From assembly GCA_028867095.1 (NCBI GenBank), contig JAGWHA010000020.1, forward strand, positions 1 through 11,046: a stretch of 11,046 bases of DNA. The letters run 5' to 3'. The stretch is from Microcaldota archaeon. GTDB taxonomy: Archaea > Micrarchaeota > Micrarchaeia > Micrarchaeales > CABMGC01. The stretch's first letter is position 1; each line of letters opens with the position of its first letter. Under the pieces are notes generated by a model. It did not search any database and was not told the DNA's origin. It was given only the letters and a program-made list of their open reading frames with translations. Made by a program: the position numbers and the translations under genes. Shown in pieces: positions 8,125-11,046 of this stretch.

Positions 8125-9465
8125 TCACTCGAACTTGATGCTCCTTAGGAAGTTGATTATCCTCTGGTCCATCATGATATATCGCCTCTCTATCCTTTTT
8201 GTCAGGACTATTCCCTCAAGGGAGGTGCACCTGCTGAGCGCAACGTATAGCTGCCCGTAGGCGAAGGTTCCGCTGCCCACGTCTATTATCACGTGCCTAA
8301 ACGTCTTTCCCTGGCTCTTGTGGATTGTTATCGCCCAAGCGAGCATTATCGGGTACTGCACGAAGCTGCCAGCCACCTTTGAGTTGAGCTTTAGGGAGGC
8401 TTTATCATAGGACGACTTGAACATCTCCCACTTGTGCGGATTCACCTCCACAATAGGGCCGTCTTCTAGCTCGACAAGCACCTCATCGCGCATTGTTACC
8501 CCCGGAGTTATTGCAGTTATGGTGCCTACGCTTCCGTTCACCCAGAGGTCGTTCTTGTCGTTGTTTAGCATCATCACCTGCGCGCCAACCTTTATTGCGA
8601 GGTTCTCCTCGGCGGGGAAGCTCTTCTTGTCAAAATCCCCATCGTACTTTGCGGCATAGTTGTATTCCCTTCCCGGAAGCTTCTTCATCTGCGCGCTGTT
8701 AATCTCATCCGCAAGCTTGTTTGTTGTTGCTAGGGAGATGTACTTGTCAGAGACGTTAGGGGAAAAGAACGGGTTGAAGCGGCTGTTTATCTCCTCGAGG
8801 TCCTTATCTGTCGCTGTGTTGTTTCTGATTGCGTTGAGCAGGCCTATGAAGTGCTCATCTGTGTGGCGGTAATTCTTCCTTAGCTCTATGTAGGTTATCG
8901 GAAGCTTCTCGAATGAGTGCGCATCGAAGAAGTACTCGCTCTTGTAGTTCTCCCTAAACATCTCAAACTCCTCAGCGGCAACTACCGGAGGTAGCTGGTA
9001 GAGATCGCCTATGAATATCATCTGCACTCCGCCGAAGGGAAGCGACCGGTCCTTGCCGTTTAGCCTCATGAACGAGTCGATGCAGTCAAGCAGGTCCGCC
9101 CTGACCATCGAGATCTCATCGATCAGTATCGCGTCGAGCTTTCTGTATGCCGCCCTGAGGTTGGGGTAGAGGATCTTTGTCGTGTCTGGGGTGATTCCTG
9201 GCTTGAAGTGGAAGAACGAGTGTATAGTCTGGCCCTTCACGTTCAACGCTGCGACTCCCGTAGGGGCGAGAACGACCACGTTCTTCTTCGTGTTGCTCTT
9301 GAAGTGGTCGATTAGCGTTGACTTGCCTGTCCCGGCCCTTCCTGTTATGAAGACGTTCTTTGTCGTCTCGTTCATCAGCGATAGCGCCCTCTTGAAGTCG
9401 CCGTTCAACTCTATGTGCAGGCCGTCTTCCTTCCTTGGGCTCAGGTTTGCTTGCTCTGGCGCCAT
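8125..9465 (-). CDS. PIF1/RecD-like superfamily 1B DNA helicase
   Basis: ATP-dependent 5'-3' DNA helicase, 446 residues. Seen in order: Walker A GRAGTGKST (42-50); motif Ia LAPTGVAALNV (66-76), the Pif1-type wording; QTIHSFFHF; motif II DEISM (116-120); motif III GDLYQLPPV (153-161); motif IV LRKNYRH (195-201); motif V AWAITIHKSQGKTF (376-389); motif VI YVALSRCTS (407-415). All catalytic motifs are present, so the enzyme should be active. The length suits a compact Pif1-like protein without long accessory domains; no zinc finger or nuclease domain is fused. Expected roles by family are resolving G-quadruplexes, recombination intermediates or R-loops; the role here is inferred only. The ATG at 9465 fits a TATA box 26 nt upstream. 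The gene is divergent from the TauE-type permease. Confidence 0.93.
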   Translation of the reverse strand: MAPEQANLSPRKEDGLHIELNGDFKRALSLMNETTKNVFITGRAGTGKSTLIDHFKSNTKKNVVVLAPTGVAALNVKGQTIHSFFHFKPGITPDTTKILYPNLRAAYRKLDAILIDEISMVRADLLDCIDSFMRLNGKDRSLPFGGVQMIFIGDLYQLPPVVAAEEFEMFRENYKSEYFFDAHSFEKLPITYIELRKNYRHTDEHFIGLLNAIRNNTATDKDLEEINSRFNPFFSPNVSDKYISLATTNKLADEINSAQMKKLPGREYNYAAKYDGDFDKKSFPAEENLAIKVGAQVMMLNNDKNDLWVNGSVGTITAITPGVTMRDEVLVELEDGPIVEVNPHKWEMFKSSYDKASLKLNSKVAGSFVQYPIMLAWAITIHKSQGKTFRHVIIDVGSGTFAYGQLYVALSRCTSLEGIVLTKRIERRYIMMDQRIINFLRSIKFE

Positions 9466-9484
9466 GGGTAGAATTTGTCCACGA

Positions 9485-9496
9485 CTTAATATATAT
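9485..9496 (-). promoter_or_regulatory. TATA box of the helicase gene
   Basis: The - strand reads ATATATATTAAG, centred about 26 nt before the ATG at 9465, predicting a leaderless mRNA. It lies in the 94-bp divergent gap shared with the permease gene. Confidence 0.55.
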
Positions 9497-9521
9497 CTGA
9501 TTGGTCGAGGGGAATATGCTC

Positions 9522-9532
9522 AATTAAAGTAT
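9522..9532 (+). promoter_or_regulatory. Possible TATA box for the TauE/SafE permease
   Basis: AATTAAAGTAT lies 28-38 nt before the ATG at 9560. A start of transcription about 26 nt from its centre would leave a leader of roughly 7 nt. The match is weaker than at the other promoters here. Confidence 0.3.
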
Positions 9533-9559
9533 CTTTGTCTGCCTATTTTTACGGATAGA

Positions 9560-10360
9560 ATGGACCTGATAACGATGCTCGGCGTCATTGCCTTGGGGCT
9601 TGGCGTAGGCGTCATTGTGGGGATGACAAGCGTAGGGTCAGGCGCACTCATGACCCCGATACTCCTGCTTGACTTTGGCAGCGTGATAGGCAGGGCATTT
9701 GTTGTGGGCACTGCTACGACACAGGGAACGATAACCAAGTTCGTCGCAAGCGCGAGGAACTATTTCCATAGGGGCCTTCGCGGGGAGTACGCACTGATGA
9801 TTGCCGTGACCGGCGTCCCGCTTGCCATCTTCGGCGCGTTCTTTAGCGAGTCTTTCATAACATGGAACCTATTCCAGCCGCTTCTTTCCGGCGTGCTTTT
9901 GCTGGTCGGAGTTCTGATAATTGTGCAGCTCAAGACAAACAGGATGAACCACACCGAAAATCCAAGGGTCAGCGGAAGGCTTAGGGCAAAGGGGATGCTG
10001 GTCGGGCTTATTGTAGGGCTGATTGCAGGGCTCACAGGCATATCAACCGGCTCGCTTCTTGTCTCTGCGCTTATAATTATCCTAAAGTTCCCAAACCACA
10101 CGGCGGTAAACATAGCGATATTTGAGGGCGGGCTGATACTTCTTGCTGCGACCTTTGCCCAGATTTATCTCGGCAATGTAGACTTCCCGATCACCGGCCT
10201 TCTAGTTGTTGGGGGGATACCGGGGATCCTGATAGGCAGCCACTTCAAGGACAGGATAAACCAAAAGCTGCTCGGATACGGGATTGCGGGGGTCATAATC
10301 CTAGAGTCGGCAAGGACGCTCTCAAACTTCCTATTTGGAAAGAGCTTATTTGTCATCTAG
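9560..10360 (+). CDS. TauE/SafE family membrane permease
   Basis: Integral membrane protein of 266 residues, the usual length for this family, whose known members export sulfite, sulfoacetate or related anions or import small organosulfur compounds. The substrate here is not known. Hydrophobic segments are visible at about 4-24, 27-40, 44-60, 76-98, 105-124, 145-175 (probably two), 182-204, 210-228 and 236-255. The two halves carry the related pattern expected of the family's internal duplication: GVIVGMTSVGSGALMTPIL (17-35) and GLIAGLTGISTGSLLVSA (153-170). A basic loop (about 125-144) separates them. The ATG at 9560 is chosen because the frame further upstream is only antisense to the helicase gene. 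The stop codon overlaps the stop of a dehydrogenase relic on the other strand. Confidence 0.88.
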   Translation: MDLITMLGVIALGLGVGVIVGMTSVGSGALMTPILLLDFGSVIGRAFVVGTATTQGTITKFVASARNYFHRGLRGEYALMIAVTGVPLAIFGAFFSESFITWNLFQPLLSGVLLLVGVLIIVQLKTNRMNHTENPRVSGRLRAKGMLVGLIVGLIAGLTGISTGSLLVSALIIILKFPNHTAVNIAIFEGGLILLAATFAQIYLGNVDFPITGLLVVGGIPGILIGSHFKDRINQKLLGYGIAGVIILESARTLSNFLFGKSLFVI

Positions 10361-10416
10361 GACTTGAGCCTTGCCCCGCCATCAACCGGTATGGACTGCC
10401 CAATTGACCCTGCGCC
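10357..10416 (-). pseudogene. Relic of a short-chain dehydrogenase C-terminus
   Basis: The - strand encodes GAGSIGQSIPVDGGARLKS followed by TAG (10357-10359). GQ-IPVDGG near the C-terminus is the hallmark ending of short-chain dehydrogenase/reductase (SDR) enzymes, where the usual wording is TGQ-IPVDGG. Upstream the same frame hits TGA at 10426-10428, and neither other frame continues with SDR-like sequence. Only about the last 15-19 codons of a roughly 250-codon gene therefore survive. No start codon or promoter serves it. Its stop codon overlaps that of the permease through the palindrome CTAG. It most likely marks a deletion or rearrangement between the permease and the winged-helix gene. 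Confidence 0.6.
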
Positions 10417-10480
10417 TTGTGATTTTCACCAATCTATTTCTAAGTTTGCCGCTCATGCTTGAAAGAATAAGCCATCGTGG

Positions 10481-10729
10481 CTAGCCCCTCCTGCCGTAGA
10501 ACAGGTCTTTCCCTTTTTGGGTCAGTTCGACCTGCTCCTCGCCGGATTTTCCGGTTATTTTGAGGAGGCCTTTATCCCTCATTGCGGACACCAGCAGGAA
10601 CCCTTCCATCCGGGTCCTTCCGTGTGTTGCAATATCCTCCTTTATGTTTATCAATGAAATCGGACCACCTTTTGAGCCGAGGCGGTGGAAGATCAGATTG
10701 CTGTCGCTGTCTAGCTCTATCTTTTTCAT
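10481..10729 (-). CDS. Small winged-helix-like protein, 82 residues
   Basis: Probably a small DNA-binding regulator. Seen: a predicted helix through RMEGFLLVSAMRDKGLL (about 45-61), then a beta-hairpin wing with the pattern LKITGKSGEEQVELT (61-75) and a short end QKGKDLFYG, the usual look of a winged helix. No Cys, metal site or membrane segment is present. The ATG at 10729 is chosen because a strong TATA box is centred about 25 nt upstream. An in-frame ATG at 10738 would fall too close to that box, and the open frame reaching 10927 crosses the promoter and the divergent gene's start. The gene is divergent from the HTH gene at 10906, a layout often seen for regulator pairs. The target is unknown. 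Confidence 0.65.
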   Translation of the reverse strand: MKKIELDSDSNLIFHRLGSKGGPISLINIKEDIATHGRTRMEGFLLVSAMRDKGLLKITGKSGEEQVELTQKGKDLFYGRRG

Positions 10730-10746
10730 GGTATGCATGGGTAGCG

Positions 10747-10760
10747 AATTTATATAAATT
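10747..10760 (-). promoter_or_regulatory. Palindromic TATA box of the winged-helix gene
   Basis: AATTTATATAAATT is a perfect 14-bp palindrome containing TTTATATA, centred about 25 nt before the ATG at 10729. Because it reads the same on both strands it could in principle fire both ways. On the + strand, only a 16-codon frame follows at 10787. Confidence 0.55.
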
Positions 10761-10836
10761 TTTAGAGAGGGGCAAGACTCACGGAATGGGGCACGAATTT
10801 TGCCGAGCCGGCATCGGTTCCACTGATTGCACTTGA

Positions 10837-10858
10837 AAAACCGAAACAAAACCGAAAC
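10837..10858 (+). repeat. Perfect 11-bp tandem repeat (two copies) upstream of the HTH gene
   Basis: AAAACCGAAAC occurs at 10837-10847 and again, immediately adjacent, at 10848-10858. Eleven base pairs is about one helical turn, so both copies face the same side of the DNA. The block ends 11 bp before the TATA box at 10870, a position suited to a transcription factor site. CCGAAAC also resembles archaeal purine-rich BRE-type wording. Confidence 0.5.
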
Positions 10859-10869
10859 GTTGGGAAGGG

Positions 10870-10878
10870 TATTTAAAC
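10870..10878 (+). promoter_or_regulatory. TATA box of the ArsR-like HTH gene
   Basis: TATTTAAAC, centred at about 10874, would place the transcription start near 10900, leaving a leader of about 5 nt before the ATG at 10906. The tandem 11-bp repeat lies just upstream. Confidence 0.5.
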
Positions 10879-10905
10879 CTTCAATCAGATTTATCTGCGG
10901 ATGCG

Positions 10906-11046
10906 ATGGGAAGGACGGGCAGCACAAAGAACGCTATTCTTGGGATGATTTCAAAAAAGGAAAGGACGCTCAGCGAGATAAGCGAGGAGCTCGGGCTCTC
11001 CCCGTCTACGGTGAGCCAGCACCTGCACGAGTTGGAGGCGGACGGG
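10906..11046 (+). CDS. ArsR-like winged HTH transcriptional regulator, N-terminal part
   Basis: The first 47 codons of a gene that runs off the end of the window. The sequence holds a classic helix-turn-helix: KKERTLSEISEELGLS (17-32), then recognition helix PSTVSQHLHELEADG (33-47). The wording S-TVSQHL-EL matches ArsR/MarR-type regulators, which bind promoter DNA as dimers. The effector domain is outside the window, so the signal it senses is unknown. The ATG at 10906 is preferred over the ATG at 10901, which is in another frame and closes after 15 codons. The 11-bp tandem repeat upstream could be its own operator, a common autoregulatory layout; this is inference. Confidence 0.85.
   Translation, partial: MGRTGSTKNAILGMISKKERTLSEISEELGLSPSTVSQHLHELEADG

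Noticed and set aside
9182..9559. 5' extension of the permease frame to 9182 (392 residues)
   Set aside because: The added part is antisense to the helicase N-terminus and unlike the permease family; the ATG at 9560 gives the normal length and topology.
10803..10817. Imperfect hairpin CCGA...TCGG
   Set aside because: The stem is only 4 bp with a 7-nt loop and no T-run follows, so neither a terminator nor an RNA gene is supported.
10787..10836. 16-codon + strand frame after the palindromic TATA box
   Set aside because: Too short, no similarity noticed, and the ATG is not supported by any other signal.
10730..10927. 5' extension of the winged-helix frame to 10927 (148 residues)
   Set aside because: It crosses the TATA box, the tandem repeat and the start of the divergent HTH gene; the leaderless start at 10729 explains the sequence better.
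1..11046. CRISPR arrays, insertion sequences, rRNA genes
   Set aside because: None seen: no regularly spaced repeats, no transposase frames or terminal inverted repeats, and no rRNA-like sequence.

Overview
The window is archaeal chromosome. The signs are the A-type (V/A) ATP synthase gene order A-B-D, a diphthamide-synthesis ATPase, and monocistronic genes that start about 25-26 nt downstream of TATA-like boxes (the leaderless layout). A tRNA gene without an encoded CCA and AGG/AGA-dominated arginine codons fit the same picture. Genes are tightly packed, several overlapping by 4 bp. A small acidophile-type or DPANN-like genome (for example Micrarchaeota) is possible, but the sequence does not prove any lineage.

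Region 1 (1-5871) is the 3' part of an ATP synthase operon on the + strand. atpA starts at a TTG and carries a complete 462-residue intein inside its Walker A loop. It is followed by atpB, atpD (GTGA overlap) and a Dph6-type diphthine-ammonia ligase gene (ATGA overlap). The A and B subunits form the ATP-hydrolysing/synthesising hexamer and D is the central rotor stalk. The A subunit cannot bind ATP until the intein splices itself out. The fourth gene links translation-factor modification to the same transcript.

Region 2 (5872-7226) holds a class I PLP aminotransferase, AlaA-like, with its own TATA box. A tRNA-Val(UAC) follows 5 nt after its stop codon, and then a T-rich terminator candidate.

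Region 3 (7215-9465) is on the - strand: an 85-residue protein of unknown function, a small P-loop nucleotide-kinase-like protein, and a PIF1/RecD-like SF1B helicase. Each has a TATA-like box at about the leaderless distance.

Region 4 (9466-11046) starts with a TauE/SafE family membrane permease, divergent from the helicase. Overlapping the permease's stop codon on the - strand is a short relic of the C-terminus of a short-chain dehydrogenase. Then come an 82-residue winged-helix-like protein (-) and, divergent from it, the start of an ArsR-like HTH regulator (+) that runs off the end. The regulator's promoter is preceded by a perfect 11-bp tandem repeat.

Most of the window is ordinary archaeal housekeeping. 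The items most worth a second look are the intact homing intein in the ATPase P-loop, the dehydrogenase relic, the tandem repeat next to the terminal regulator, and the consistent leaderless promoter spacing. I did not find a convincing new multi-gene system.
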